The translations under genes and the position numbers were made by a program. Under the pieces are notes generated by a model, which was given only the letters and a program-made list of their open reading frames with translations, had not been told where the DNA came from and searched no databases. Shown piece after piece: positions 26,320 through 35,819 of a stretch of 64,000 nt of DNA. This DNA is from Pedobacter arcticus A12 (GTDB taxonomy: Bacteria; Bacteroidota; Bacteroidia; Sphingobacteriales; Sphingobacteriaceae). The DNA is taken from positions 460,287 to 524,286 of the forward strand of contig NZ_JH947128.1 of NCBI RefSeq assembly GCF_000302595.1, read 5' to 3'. Each line of letters opens with the position of its first letter. Position 1 is the stretch's first letter.

Positions 26320-27174
26320 ATGAAAAAGCAACCCTTAGTTTCTATTTTAATACCTATGTACAATTCTTCTGAGTTTTTAGAAGAAACTTTGCAGTGCGCT
26401 GTAAATCAAACCTATAAGAATATTGAAATTATTGTTCAAGATGATTGTTCAACAGATAATAGTGTAGAGATTGCACAAAAAATTGGGAATATTGACAGCA
26501 GAGTAAATGTATTTTCTAATTCTATGAATTTGGGGATGTGCAAAAACTGGAACTCTTTGTTTGAAAAGGCAAAAGGTGATTATATTTTGAAATTAGATGC
26601 TGACGATCTGATTAAGCCTGACATCATTTCGATTTTAATAGAGAAAGGAATCGAATCCAATGCAGATATAGTTTCTGCTGCATACGAGTTTCTATTTAAA
26701 GATTCTTCTCATAAACAAATACCCATACACAATAATTTAAATGAGGGCGTAGTCCATAACCTATTAAGTACTATTATTTTCAATAACCCTTTTCATTTGG
26801 TGTTTTCTATTCTAAGAAAAGAATTTATAGATAGCATAAAGTTAAATGATAAATATTTTATGCAAACGGAAGTAGGAGACGCAGAGTTCTTAATTAGAAG
26901 CGCTCTAAATAAAGCGAAGTTATATTTTGTTCCTATATCCTTAGGTTATTATAGAATACATGATAATAACTCATCGAATACGCCATTAAAGCAAACTAGT
27001 AGCTTTTATTTTGATGTTTTACCACTTTATCATACTACTCTTAAAAAACACCCCCATTTTAATTATACAAAAAAAATAAATATAGATACCTGGGTTTATA
27101 TCAAGCAGATTTTAAAAAGAACTGCACCTTTCAACTCAAAACTTTTGTTTCAAATGATTAAATTGAGATTTTGA
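26320..27174 (+). CDS. GT2 family glycosyltransferase
   Basis: This is a 284-residue GT-A enzyme. VSILIPMYNSSEFLEETLQCAVNQTY is the classical start in pieces; VQDDCSTDNS (about 39-48) binds the nucleotide and KLDADDLIKPD (about 90-100) binds metal. The C-terminal RIHDNNSSN fits the acceptor-side region of this family. The stop overlaps the next gene's ATG by one base (TGATG), so the acyltransferase downstream is coupled to it. Confidence 0.9.
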   Translation: MKKQPLVSILIPMYNSSEFLEETLQCAVNQTYKNIEIIVQDDCSTDNSVEIAQKIGNIDSRVNVFSNSMNLGMCKNWNSLFEKAKGDYILKLDADDLIKPDIISILIEKGIESNADIVSAAYEFLFKDSSHKQIPIHNNLNEGVVHNLLSTIIFNNPFHLVFSILRKEFIDSIKLNDKYFMQTEVGDAEFLIRSALNKAKLYFVPISLGYYRIHDNNSSNTPLKQTSSFYFDVLPLYHTTLKKHPHFNYTKKINIDTWVYIKQILKRTAPFNSKLLFQMIKLRF

Positions 27175-27722
27175 TGGCTCGATATTCTTTTAAAAATATC
27201 CTGGGGGAGGCTCGTATTTATATCTGTAACTATATAGTTGGGTATATTCCAAGCCACACTTTGAGATTGTGGTATTATCGGAATATCATGAAGTTTCAAA
27301 TCGCACAAGGGGCATCTATACATTTAGGTTGTAAATTCGGTTGTACAAAATATTTTTCTTTAGGTAAAAATTCCACCATCAATCAAAATTGTCATTTGGA
27401 TAATAGAGGTGGTTTATTTTTTGGGAAAAATGTGTCTGTTTCGGCAAGATGTGCATTTATTACCGCCGACCATATAATGGAGAGTTCTACCTTTGAAGGA
27501 AGAGGAAGAGAAGTGACAGTAGATTGCTTTGTTTTTATAGGATATGGGGCCACTATTTTAGGAGGAGTAATTTTAGGTAGAGGGAGCGTGATAGCTGCTG
27601 GCGGTTTGATTAATAAAAGCACAGAAGCGTATGGTATATACGCTGGTGTGCCCGCAAAAAAAATAAAAACCAGAAGTTCGGCTTTAAATTATACGACTAA
27701 TTACAAAAGATTATTTCATTAA
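27174..27722 (+). CDS. Hexapeptide acyltransferase (WcaF/colanic-acid acetyltransferase-like)
   Basis: This is a 182-residue protein from the ATG that overlaps the previous stop; an in-frame TTG one codon earlier is less likely. LbH coils run from about residue 45 (ASIHLGCKFG, NSTINQNCHLDNRGG). The acetyl-CoA-side signature is FVFIGYGATILGGVILGRGSVIAAGG, split across coils, with YAGVPAKKIKTR as the closing motif. It is probably an O-acetyltransferase acting on the glycan precursor. Confidence 0.85.
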   Translation: MARYSFKNILGEARIYICNYIVGYIPSHTLRLWYYRNIMKFQIAQGASIHLGCKFGCTKYFSLGKNSTINQNCHLDNRGGLFFGKNVSVSARCAFITADHIMESSTFEGRGREVTVDCFVFIGYGATILGGVILGRGSVIAAGGLINKSTEAYGIYAGVPAKKIKTRSSALNYTTNYKRLFH

Positions 27723-27733
27723 TTTTTTTTAAA

Positions 27734-28642
27734 ATGGATTGCATTTGCACCTTATATGAAAAGCACTACGATTACGGGGTGGCAGGATTATGTAACTCGC
27801 TTTCAAAAAGTGGATTTAAAGGACTCATCATTATAGGGTATAAATTACATCTTCCGTTTTGGCTTAAACAACTTAAGAAAGCTGATGAAAATAATTATTA
27901 TTTGGATGATAACATAACGTTGACTTTTGTTTGCCTTGACCATATAGACTATCATCTAGGTTATTATAAGGCAAAATTTCTACTATATTGTTTAGACCAC
28001 TTTCAAGCTATTGAGACACTATCATACTTTGATCCAGATATTACTATCAAAGCGAATTGGTCCTTTTTTCGAAAGTGGATAAAAGCTGGTGTTGCATTAG
28101 CTTCAGATAACTGTTATCCTTTTCTTCACCGTAACCATCCTTGGCGAGCAGATTGGCTTACTCTATTCCCGGAAAGACAAGCCATATCCTATTTGCAAGC
28201 ATATATAAACAGTGGTTTTATAGGGTTTCATAAAAAAAATAAGGGATTGGTAGAGCTCTGGGATAAAGCTTTAGAGGCTTACCTAAATAATGGCGGACAG
28301 ATTCAGTCATTTGAAAGAAACGCTGAAGAAGGTTTAAAAGGTGATCAGGATTTACTTAACGCAGCACTTATGTTTTTTCCAGAAACAGAATTAAGTATAA
28401 TCGGTCTTGAAGCGATGGGATTTATTCAACCCTGCTATATAATGGGCCATGCGATTAACGGAGTTAAACCTTGGAAACGTAAATTTACGGCTGATTTTTT
28501 ATTGAACAATATTTCAGCTAGTTTTGCAGAAAAATTATATTTAGAGAATTGTTCCTATCCAATTAAAGTTTTCCCTTTATTTAAACAAAAATTAAAAATG
28601 GTAGATATAACCATAGCATCAGCATTAAATAGATTTTTATGA
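27734..28642 (+). CDS. GT8-like nucleotide-sugar transferase
   Basis: This is a 302-residue protein. An N-terminal strand-helix opening (MDCICTLYEKHYDYG) is followed by YKAKFLLYCLD and the metal-binding FDPDITI (DxD, about 99-105). GDQDLLNAAL near residue 211 and HAINGVKPW near 238-246 correspond to the late motifs of GT8-fold enzymes (GDQD and HxxGxxKPW). The overall similarity to named GT8 members is weak. It probably transfers a hexose or a uronic acid. A 4-base overlap links it to the next, broken gene. Confidence 0.75.
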   Translation: MDCICTLYEKHYDYGVAGLCNSLSKSGFKGLIIIGYKLHLPFWLKQLKKADENNYYLDDNITLTFVCLDHIDYHLGYYKAKFLLYCLDHFQAIETLSYFDPDITIKANWSFFRKWIKAGVALASDNCYPFLHRNHPWRADWLTLFPERQAISYLQAYINSGFIGFHKKNKGLVELWDKALEAYLNNGGQIQSFERNAEEGLKGDQDLLNAALMFFPETELSIIGLEAMGFIQPCYIMGHAINGVKPWKRKFTADFLLNNISASFAEKLYLENCSYPIKVFPLFKQKLKMVDITIASALNRFL

Positions 28643-28996
28643 TAAAAAGATTAGCTACATTGATTAAACAAAATATAACGGCTAATAAGCTAGGTCTAAC
28701 ATTTTTTACTGGAATAGCAAAGGAAGATGGAACAGCCTTTCTTAGTTTTACAGTGAGAGATTCCGAAATTGTGACAGGCTTAACGAAAAACTTTTTAGAT
28801 AGAAATGGTTCTATTTTAATCGATAGTTTTAATTCTGTAATAAAAAAGTATGTTTTTTTTGATTTAAGAAAAATAAATTGTGAAGATACAAAATGATCTT
28901 TTAAAGGAGGATATGCGGAAGAAGTTTAACATTATTCAAGAAAGTAAAATAGATGCCTTAACAGGTATGATCTTAGTAAGGAATAACTCATTATGA
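28639..28996 (+). pseudogene. Small protein of about 118 residues split by a frameshift
   Basis: The ATG (overlapping the previous stop) opens 85 codons ending in TGA at 28894-28896. The +1 frame then continues without a break (starting NDLLKEDMRKKFNI) to a TGA at 28994-28996. That TGA overlaps the next ATG as ATGA, exactly the coupling seen at other junctions here, so the second part is the natural C-terminus. The shift must lie between about 28873 and 28896. No homologous family was recognised; a WcaF- or transferase-associated small protein is possible. It is either a real disruption, a sequencing error or a recoding site. Confidence 0.6.
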
Positions 28997-29907
28997 TTCT
29001 CTCTATTCTGATTCCAACTTATAATAGAAAGACGCAACTACTAATTGCTCTTAAATCATGTTTAGATTACCATGATAGAAATATTGAGATCATTATTGGA
29101 GATGACAGCGAAGCGTCATTAGAAAATGATTTTTTTAAACAAGTGAGTCTTCCGAGTAATTATACTATAAAATATCTACACAGACCGATTTCACTAAAAC
29201 AAAATAAAAATGTAGCGTCCCTGATAAATGAAGCCTCAGGCACTTATAGCCTGATTTTGCATGATGACGACTATTTATTACCTAATTCGCTCCAAATTCT
29301 AATTAAAGCTGCAGAGTCAAGAAACGACTTAAATTGCATTTATTTCGGTAAACAAATTTTAGTCAATGATTCAGGTGAATTAATTGAACCTAATAATCTA
29401 AACAGAGATTATTTTCGTAGTGAGGAGTTCAAAGGTTTACAAAGTGATCCAGTAAAAATGGCGCTTTTGCAACAAGTTCCTTCAAACAGCTTTCTTTTTC
29501 CGACTGAATATGCAAAAAAAATTGGGTACAGAAATTATGAAACCGTTGGTGACGCTTGTGATTTTGATTTTATCATTAGATTTGTATTGAAAGAAAAAAC
29601 TGAATTGTTTTTTATAAATAAAGATATATCTGCATATCGATTAAGCCCACATTCTATATCTCAATCGGCTCAAAATAATGCTATTTTCTTCAAGTATGAA
29701 GTCATGAAAGATTTAAAAATTGCAAATTCCAATTCAGAAATACTGAGAACCATCATAAAATCAGATTTAAATGTATTATGTGGCTATTATATTAGTAATA
29801 ATTATAGAAATGAGTTAAGAAAGATATACTTTAGTGGTAATTACCCTGTTCTAAAAAGATTTACTCTACGAGGAATTTATCATCTTTTGAATTGCTTTAT
29901 ACGTTAA
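28993..29907 (+). CDS. GT2 family glycosyltransferase
   Basis: This is a 304-residue GT-A enzyme. It opens with ILSILIPTYNRKTQL, has the nucleotide-binding IIIGDDSEAS (about 34-43) and the metal motif LHDDDYLLPNS (about 92-102). It belongs to the DNRLRE-less GT2 group common in capsule loci. It is coupled by ATGA to the frameshifted small gene upstream. The C-terminal 60 residues are basic and partly hydrophobic, suggesting peripheral membrane contact. Confidence 0.9.
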   Translation: MILSILIPTYNRKTQLLIALKSCLDYHDRNIEIIIGDDSEASLENDFFKQVSLPSNYTIKYLHRPISLKQNKNVASLINEASGTYSLILHDDDYLLPNSLQILIKAAESRNDLNCIYFGKQILVNDSGELIEPNNLNRDYFRSEEFKGLQSDPVKMALLQQVPSNSFLFPTEYAKKIGYRNYETVGDACDFDFIIRFVLKEKTELFFINKDISAYRLSPHSISQSAQNNAIFFKYEVMKDLKIANSNSEILRTIIKSDLNVLCGYYISNNYRNELRKIYFSGNYPVLKRFTLRGIYHLLNCFIR

Positions 29908-29916
29908 AAATTTGAT

Positions 29917-31017
29917 TTGAAATTTACCATCATTACACGTTACTATCACCCTACTCCAGATGGCATCGGTCATCACAGTGGGTATTTGAATCAATATTTA
30001 ATTGAGGCGGGGCATTCGGTTCAGGTAATTTATGATGATGGAATTATTTCTTTACAAGAAAAAGAAATAGGGATTCTTGTAAATAAGATTAAAAGACACC
30101 GGTCTGATTGGGTAATTTTCCAGTATAATGGGTATAGCTACAATAGGTTTGGAGCGCCTAATTGGTTGAGTAGGTTATTTAAAAAAATCACTCTTTATTC
30201 TAGTGCTAAGATCTGCTTAATCGTTCATGAAACTTTTATTCGTAAAGACAATGAATTAAAACTAAAAATCTATAGATTCCTACAAAAGAGAGCTTTAAGG
30301 GTTGCAGCAGAACATTCTAATTTTACAGTTACTACTACTCATCTTTATCAAAAACAACTTAAGGAGCTTGGCAGTAAAAGTGAAGTTCTTTTTACTCCTT
30401 CTAATTTTGAGAACTATATTATTGAACTAAAAAAATCATATAAACCAAAACAAAAATTAAGGATAGGGACTTTTGGAAATAGAGATCCTGTTTTTTTATT
30501 GAAAATAATAGAAAAACTTGAAAAAAATGGTTTGATATTCGAATTTGATTTCATTGGTAATTATCAACCGAAATATATTAAAGAGATTAAAAATTTCTCT
30601 AAAAAGTTAAAGTACACCAAGATTGAGCGGAGCGGCAAGCTTACAGATAGAAATATTGTTTTGAGAATGGAAAGGTTAGATGCTTTTATTCTTTTAGAAC
30701 CTGTTAGAACAGATGGTGGTGGTGGATTGAACACAAAAAGCGGTGCTAGTGCTACTGCACTATGTATGGGTATACCGATTTTTTCCACTATTGGAGATTT
30801 TACCGACCCATCTGTTTTCAAAGAGAACGAAAATTACATTAGTCTTAACTATGTTGATTATGAAAAATCAGCCGATATTTTATTTTCATTTCTAAAAGAT
30901 GATAGAGATGGTCTTAAACTTATTGGAGAATCGGGCCAAAAGATGTACCGAAAAGATTTTTCTTGGAAGGTGTATGCGAATAAATTATTTACATTAATAG
31001 ATAACGCAAAAGGCTAA
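29917..31017 (+). CDS. GT4-like glycosyltransferase
   Basis: This is a 366-residue GT-B protein with a TTG start 9 bases after the previous stop. The start preserves the first strand FTIITRYYHPTPDGIGHHSG, whose Gly-rich loop is the acceptor-domain landmark. VIFQYNGYSYNRFGAP follows. The donor half shows LRIGTFGNRDPVF and the unusual Gly-rich VRTDGGGGLNTKSGASATALCMGIPI in two parts, in place of the classical E-x7-E. It is probably a hexosyltransferase; the specificity is unknown. The next gene follows after 4 bases. Confidence 0.83.
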   Translation: MKFTIITRYYHPTPDGIGHHSGYLNQYLIEAGHSVQVIYDDGIISLQEKEIGILVNKIKRHRSDWVIFQYNGYSYNRFGAPNWLSRLFKKITLYSSAKICLIVHETFIRKDNELKLKIYRFLQKRALRVAAEHSNFTVTTTHLYQKQLKELGSKSEVLFTPSNFENYIIELKKSYKPKQKLRIGTFGNRDPVFLLKIIEKLEKNGLIFEFDFIGNYQPKYIKEIKNFSKKLKYTKIERSGKLTDRNIVLRMERLDAFILLEPVRTDGGGGLNTKSGASATALCMGIPIFSTIGDFTDPSVFKENENYISLNYVDYEKSADILFSFLKDDRDGLKLIGESGQKMYRKDFSWKVYANKLFTLIDNAKG

Positions 31018-31021
31018 TATC

Positions 31022-32038
31022 ATGAAAATTCTAATTTTTACACCTGCCTTTTTACCCATGGTTGGTGGTTTAGAAAACATGGCTTATATGCTAGCCAAAG
31101 AGTGGAGTAAAGCAGGCCTAACTGTTAATTTGATTACCTACGCAAACAAAGAGGAGTTTGATGATGACAATGAGTGCTTCACAATTTTAAGAAATCCATC
31201 GAAAAAAACATATTGGGACATGTATTTAAAATCTGACTTGATCTTTTTTCTAAATATGAGTTTAAAGGGTGTATGGCCAACATTTTTTAAAAAAAAACCA
31301 GTTTTCGTCAGTCATCAAATTACCTACTACAATATAAATGGTAAAATATCAGTTTTAGAACAACTCAAGCGCCAACTTAGTAGACGTTTCACGAATATAT
31401 CTTGTTCCAATTTTGTTAGAAGTACGCTCCCACAAAAAACCGGTTTTGTAATCCACAATTCTTATAATTCCGATATTTTTTCTACTGTTATCGAATTTGA
31501 TAATAGGTTAAAGGATCTAGTTTTTGTTGGAAGGTTAGTATCTGATAAAGGATTAGATACGCTTATTAAAGCATTAGCAATTATAAAATCTGAAAATGGA
31601 AAAACTATTAATTTGGACATCATAGGTGATGGGCCAGAGTATGAGAATTTGAGAACACTTAGTTGCGTATTGGGTATCAGTTCTCAAGTTAAATTCTTAG
31701 GAAAAATCATAGGAATAGAATTATCTGAAAAAATCAATGAGTATAAAACAATGGTAGTTCCATCTAAATGGAAAGAACCTTTTGGATTGGTTGCGCTAGA
31801 AGGCATGGCTTGTGGTTGCAGATTAGTGGTGTCAAAACATGGAGGCTTAGTAGAAGCTGTGGGAAACTTATCTAAAGTTTTTGAAAATGGTAACGAAAAA
31901 TCTTTATCAATAGCTATTTTAGAAAGTTTAAATTCACCTGTATTCGCTAAAGAAAAAATTGAAAAGCATTTAAGTGAACATACTCAAAGTTATATCGCTC
32001 AAGAATATATTTCTCTATTCAAAAACCACATACAATAA
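31022..32038 (+). CDS. GT4 family glycosyltransferase
   Basis: This is a 338-residue GT-B enzyme. ILIFTPAFLPMVGGLENMAYML forms the acceptor-side Gly-Gly loop in its first residues. The donor domain has LVFVGRLVSDKGLDTLIKAL, LDIIGDGPEYENL and KEPFGLVALEGMACG, with both acidic residues of the E-x7-E retaining-transferase motif. It is a short, clean example of the family. It sits 6 bases before the polymerase-like membrane gene, which suggests they act in the same repeat-unit pathway. Confidence 0.91.
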   Translation: MKILIFTPAFLPMVGGLENMAYMLAKEWSKAGLTVNLITYANKEEFDDDNECFTILRNPSKKTYWDMYLKSDLIFFLNMSLKGVWPTFFKKKPVFVSHQITYYNINGKISVLEQLKRQLSRRFTNISCSNFVRSTLPQKTGFVIHNSYNSDIFSTVIEFDNRLKDLVFVGRLVSDKGLDTLIKALAIIKSENGKTINLDIIGDGPEYENLRTLSCVLGISSQVKFLGKIIGIELSEKINEYKTMVVPSKWKEPFGLVALEGMACGCRLVVSKHGGLVEAVGNLSKVFENGNEKSLSIAILESLNSPVFAKEKIEKHLSEHTQSYIAQEYISLFKNHIQ

Positions 32039-32044
32039 ATAATT

Positions 32045-33331
32045 ATGTTCAAAATAATTAGAGATACTTGGAGGGGTTTAAAAGACGAGAAAAGACTTCG
32101 AGTTATTCTTTACCTTTTCTTGTTTACCACCCTATCAGGTGCAATTAGAAAATGGGGAGTCGACTCTAAGCTTTTATCAAATGCTCTTCTAGGGATTCAA
32201 TTAATAATTCCGTTATGCTTTCTTTTTTTTAAGAATGCCTTCCATTTTGACTATAAACAGCGAAATATCTTTGTTATTCTTCTGACTTATATATTCATAC
32301 TACTTCTATTGGCCGCAAATCCATTGGGGGCAACCTTAGGCCACGGTATTTTAGGGATAATTGTTCATCTTGGGTTTTGGTTGCCGATGTTTATCTATGT
32401 AAAAGACCCCGAAGCTTTTAAATTAGAAAAGCTTATTCCTTTACTCATCATATTATGTTTCGCTCAAGTAATATTAGGATCCATACAATCAACATTACCT
32501 ACAGATGCATGGTTAAATAGGTATGCTGTCACTGAAGGTGATGGTTTTGCAGATGCATTGGTAGGTGATTCAGTAAGGGTTTCAGGAACGTTTAGTTACA
32601 TTAGTGGATATGGTTCATTCATGCTTTTTTACACTTTACTGGTATGCGTCCTGATTAAAATTCGCTATCAACCCTTTATACTCATACCTTTTATTTTAAT
32701 TGGTTATTACGGTTGTCTAATTTCTGGCTCCAGAGGTACGGTTTATTCTTATTTAATTATTATAGGGATGTACGTTGTGACCTCCGTAAACATTAAAGCC
32801 AACAGCAAGTTAATTGGAGGTGCCTTATTAGTAATATTAGTGGGAGGCTTCTTCAATTTTATTTTGCAAGACCCACTAAATATTTACGAAAAGTTTGCAA
32901 AAAGTTCAGATAATTTTGAAGAACGAACCGAAGGAGCTGGTGATAACACCAAAGGACGCGTAACTGGAGCTGTGGATGAACTTTTATACTTAAATTTCGA
33001 ACACGACATAATTGGTGTCGGTTTAGGATCAACATACCAAGGTGCAAACGCACTATTTGGTTATAATCCAAATTTAAAAGGGCAAGGTTTTGAAACGGAA
33101 TTTAAACGAGTAGTTTTAGAAGGGGGATATATTCTGTTGATTTTACGATTTATCATGTTTTTTTATTTGATGCGGTTTTTAAAGGGTAGTTTCTTTTTTA
33201 AATTGACCATTATTGCGCTCTCATTATTCGTTTTTAGTATTATCTACAATACTTATAACGCTTTTTTTTTCATGCTAGGGATAGCTTTAATCGATCGCGT
33301 AAGTCGGTTAGAAAGTACTAAGGATTTATAA
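32045..33331 (+). CDS. O-antigen polymerase/ligase-like membrane protein (Wzy/WaaL superfamily)
   Basis: This is a 428-residue integral membrane protein with about ten hydrophobic helices. A larger periplasmic loop between about 280 and 345 contains NTKGRV and GVGLGS. The central ISGSRGTVYSYLIII resembles the GSRG motif of the Wzy_C/O-antigen ligase superfamily. Such proteins polymerise lipid-linked repeat units or attach glycan to lipid A in the periplasm. Its presence beside an ABC exporter is notable. Polymerase and ligase cannot be separated by sequence alone. The next gene starts at the base after its stop. Confidence 0.82.
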   Translation: MFKIIRDTWRGLKDEKRLRVILYLFLFTTLSGAIRKWGVDSKLLSNALLGIQLIIPLCFLFFKNAFHFDYKQRNIFVILLTYIFILLLLAANPLGATLGHGILGIIVHLGFWLPMFIYVKDPEAFKLEKLIPLLIILCFAQVILGSIQSTLPTDAWLNRYAVTEGDGFADALVGDSVRVSGTFSYISGYGSFMLFYTLLVCVLIKIRYQPFILIPFILIGYYGCLISGSRGTVYSYLIIIGMYVVTSVNIKANSKLIGGALLVILVGGFFNFILQDPLNIYEKFAKSSDNFEERTEGAGDNTKGRVTGAVDELLYLNFEHDIIGVGLGSTYQGANALFGYNPNLKGQGFETEFKRVVLEGGYILLILRFIMFFYLMRFLKGSFFFKLTIIALSLFVFSIIYNTYNAFFFMLGIALIDRVSRLESTKDL

Positions 33332-34621
33332 ATGAAATTACTCATTATCCATCCCGGCATCCAACATTCGTCTCGCTTAGCTAATGGAGCGGTAATGTCG
33401 GGGCTATTTGAAAAAGTGACGTTGTTAACTAGTATCCTTTTTAAACCCAAACAGAAGCTTATAGGCTTGTTAAAAAAAAGAGTAAAACCTATAGATGCTG
33501 ATGTTAGCATTGTAAACCATTACCTATATACGCTTTTATTCACTGTTAGTCGTTATTTGTACAATAAAATTGTAGTCAACCCCCAGAACCAAAGTCATAA
33601 CAATCCCATTTACTTTTGGCAGCAGATTTTTGGAATATTATGCTTGCCTCGTATTTATTTTCAGCGTAAAAACACCTTAGTGGTTTGTTTTGAAACTACC
33701 GGATGGCCATTAGTAAAGTACTGCAAAAAATGGGACATTCCCGTAGTGATGGATTTCGCTTCCATCAGCCACGAAAAGGCGAAGACATTAGGAATTAACG
33801 AAACTATGTACGGTATCAAACTTAAAGTAAAAGAAAGAGCTTTTATTGATTATGCTTTTTACTGCTCTGAGTTTTGCAGGAAGAGTTTTGAGGGTTTGAC
33901 ATCGGCGAAGAAGGATTTTGTGTTGTATTTGGGAGCGGAGCAGTGGCAGACGCAAGAGACAAGTAGCAAGAATCAAGACACCTATGGCGTGGAAAGCTTT
34001 GGGGAGAATCAAGATTCAAGAAGCAAGAAGCAAGAGATTTGCGGAGTGGAAAGAAAGAGTATGTCCATCAAGCTTTCTTTTATTGCTAATTTAGAGTTTA
34101 GGAAAGGTTTGGATATTTTTTTGGAAAGTATTTATGCCTATGAATATCCTGTATTTTTAGAAGTGCATTTAATTGGGCGGATTAGAGAAAGCTGGGTGGC
34201 GGAGCATATGCCTAAAAACATCGTAAATCATCAGGTCAAATTAATTTATCAGCCGGCCATGAGTCAGGGTGGATTATTTGATTATTTAGCAAAGGAGCAA
34301 TTTGACTTGAATGTGCAATGTAGTCGTTTCGATTCTTTTGCGATGGTGGTTCCAGAAACGATGATGCAAGGAATCCCAAATGTCGTTTCACCATTTGTGG
34401 GTGCTGGTGAAATGATTAAAAACGGAGTGGATGGTTTTATTATGAAGGACCTAGACAGCGCAAGTTTGAATAATATATTCAACCAATGGATGACTTTAGA
34501 TCTTGACGAAAGGAAGTCTTTAGTACAACGAGTTTTATCAAGTTCGAAAAATATGGTCTGGGAAAATTACTATGGTAATTTAGGTATGGTTTTTAAAGAA
34601 ATTTTAGCGGATATCAAATGA
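33332..34621 (+). CDS. GT4 family glycosyltransferase with repeat-derived insertion
   Basis: This is a 429-residue GT-B enzyme. LLIIHPGIQHSSRLANG opens the acceptor domain. The donor domain has LSFIANLEFRKGLDIF and the E-x7-E-like DSFAMVVPETMMQG. Between the two domains, at about residues 205-243, is a hydrophilic segment rich in Ser, Lys, Gln and Asp. It is encoded by a near-repeat of AAGAATCAAGA/AAGCAAGAAGCAAGA words (about 33950-34055) of a type otherwise seen between genes. The insertion lies at the domain linker, where a GT-B fold can tolerate it, and keeps the frame. The start is the ATG immediately after the previous stop. Confidence 0.87.
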   Translation: MKLLIIHPGIQHSSRLANGAVMSGLFEKVTLLTSILFKPKQKLIGLLKKRVKPIDADVSIVNHYLYTLLFTVSRYLYNKIVVNPQNQSHNNPIYFWQQIFGILCLPRIYFQRKNTLVVCFETTGWPLVKYCKKWDIPVVMDFASISHEKAKTLGINETMYGIKLKVKERAFIDYAFYCSEFCRKSFEGLTSAKKDFVLYLGAEQWQTQETSSKNQDTYGVESFGENQDSRSKKQEICGVERKSMSIKLSFIANLEFRKGLDIFLESIYAYEYPVFLEVHLIGRIRESWVAEHMPKNIVNHQVKLIYQPAMSQGGLFDYLAKEQFDLNVQCSRFDSFAMVVPETMMQGIPNVVSPFVGAGEMIKNGVDGFIMKDLDSASLNNIFNQWMTLDLDERKSLVQRVLSSSKNMVWENYYGNLGMVFKEILADIK

Positions 34622-35796
34622 AGATAGCTTTCCTAGTAGAATTTCCGACGCAGTTTGAAGTGCCTTTTTATAAGTATGTAGCGGGACAGATTAAAGAACA
34701 AAAAGCAAAGGACTTCGACTCCGCTCAGTCTGACGAGGGGAACTTCGACTCCGCTCAGCCTGACAAAGAGTTTAATTTTCATGTGATTTATAACAATACC
34801 GATCAACAAGATTATCATGATTTTGAATTGGGTAAAAAGGTGGGTTGGGGTTTTAATTTATATGAAGGTTATACTTATTTTATTGCGGATAAAAACGACA
34901 TCGTCAATTCTGTTTCTGCAATATTAGAAACGGAAAATTACGATTATGTAATTTTAAATGGTTATAAGAATTCTTATGCTGGGTTAACCGGGCTTTGTAA
35001 ACGAAAAAACATTCGGATCGCTTTACGTATAGATTCTGTACTTTATAATTTAAGTCCGCTTAAGAAGATTTTAAAACGCATCTACTTGCCTTTTGCTTAT
35101 CGTCAGTTTGACCATTTTTTTGCAGTGGGCTCAGAAACTAAAAACTTTTTGAATTGGTTAGGGATTAAAAACGATCGGATTAGTTATTTCTCTTATTCGA
35201 CAGATGAGGTTTGGTTTAGCGGTAAGGCAAATGATATAGAAAAAGTGACGGCTTTAAAAGAGCAGTTGAGTATTGGTCATCAAAAGGTATTGTTAAGTGT
35301 GGCTAAATTTGTTCCTCGTGAATCTCCTTGGGATATTTTAAAAGCTTTCGGGGTTTTAAATGACCCAAATTTAGTTTTGGTTTTGGTGGGCGACGGCGAA
35401 GACCGAAAAGCTTTGGAAGCTAGGGCCAATACGCTGCCACAGCTTAAAATTATATTTACTGGATATATCCCTTACCAAGAACTCGGTTATTATTATGGCA
35501 TTGCTGATGTTTTTATCCACGCCGCTAAAAATGAGCCTTGGGGCGTTTCAGTCCATGAAGCCTTAGCCTGCGGATGTACGGTAATTACTTCTGATAAGGT
35601 AGGATCTAGTACGGATTTGATTATTGAGGGGAAGAATGGTTTTACCTATCCTTTGGAGGATGCTGAAAAATTAGCTCAAACTATTAAAGCTTCACTACAA
35701 CTTGATTGTAAGCTAAAAGCTAAAACAAACGAAACTATTTTGAAGAACTGGAGTTACTCAAAAATGTTAGAAGAAATTAAAAGTGTTTTTAACTAA
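34618..35796 (+). CDS. GT4 family glycosyltransferase with two repeat words inside
   Basis: This is a 392-residue GT-B enzyme. The C-terminal domain has VLLSVAKFVPRESPWDILKAF, LVLVLVGDGEDR and EPWGVSVHEALACG (E-x7-E). Near residues 32-51, after the first helix, two in-frame copies of the word CTTCGACTCCGCTCAG (34713-34728 and 34743-34758) encode FDSAQ twice. The reverse complement of this word is in the intergenic region at 44059-44080. The inserted part lies on a surface loop and is not expected to be conserved. It overlaps the previous gene by 4 bases (ATGA). Confidence 0.88.
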   Translation: MKIAFLVEFPTQFEVPFYKYVAGQIKEQKAKDFDSAQSDEGNFDSAQPDKEFNFHVIYNNTDQQDYHDFELGKKVGWGFNLYEGYTYFIADKNDIVNSVSAILETENYDYVILNGYKNSYAGLTGLCKRKNIRIALRIDSVLYNLSPLKKILKRIYLPFAYRQFDHFFAVGSETKNFLNWLGIKNDRISYFSYSTDEVWFSGKANDIEKVTALKEQLSIGHQKVLLSVAKFVPRESPWDILKAFGVLNDPNLVLVLVGDGEDRKALEARANTLPQLKIIFTGYIPYQELGYYYGIADVFIHAAKNEPWGVSVHEALACGCTVITSDKVGSSTDLIIEGKNGFTYPLEDAEKLAQTIKASLQLDCKLKAKTNETILKNWSYSKMLEEIKSVFN

Positions 35797-35819
35797 TCGA
35801 ACCAAAATTTGCTCTTATC

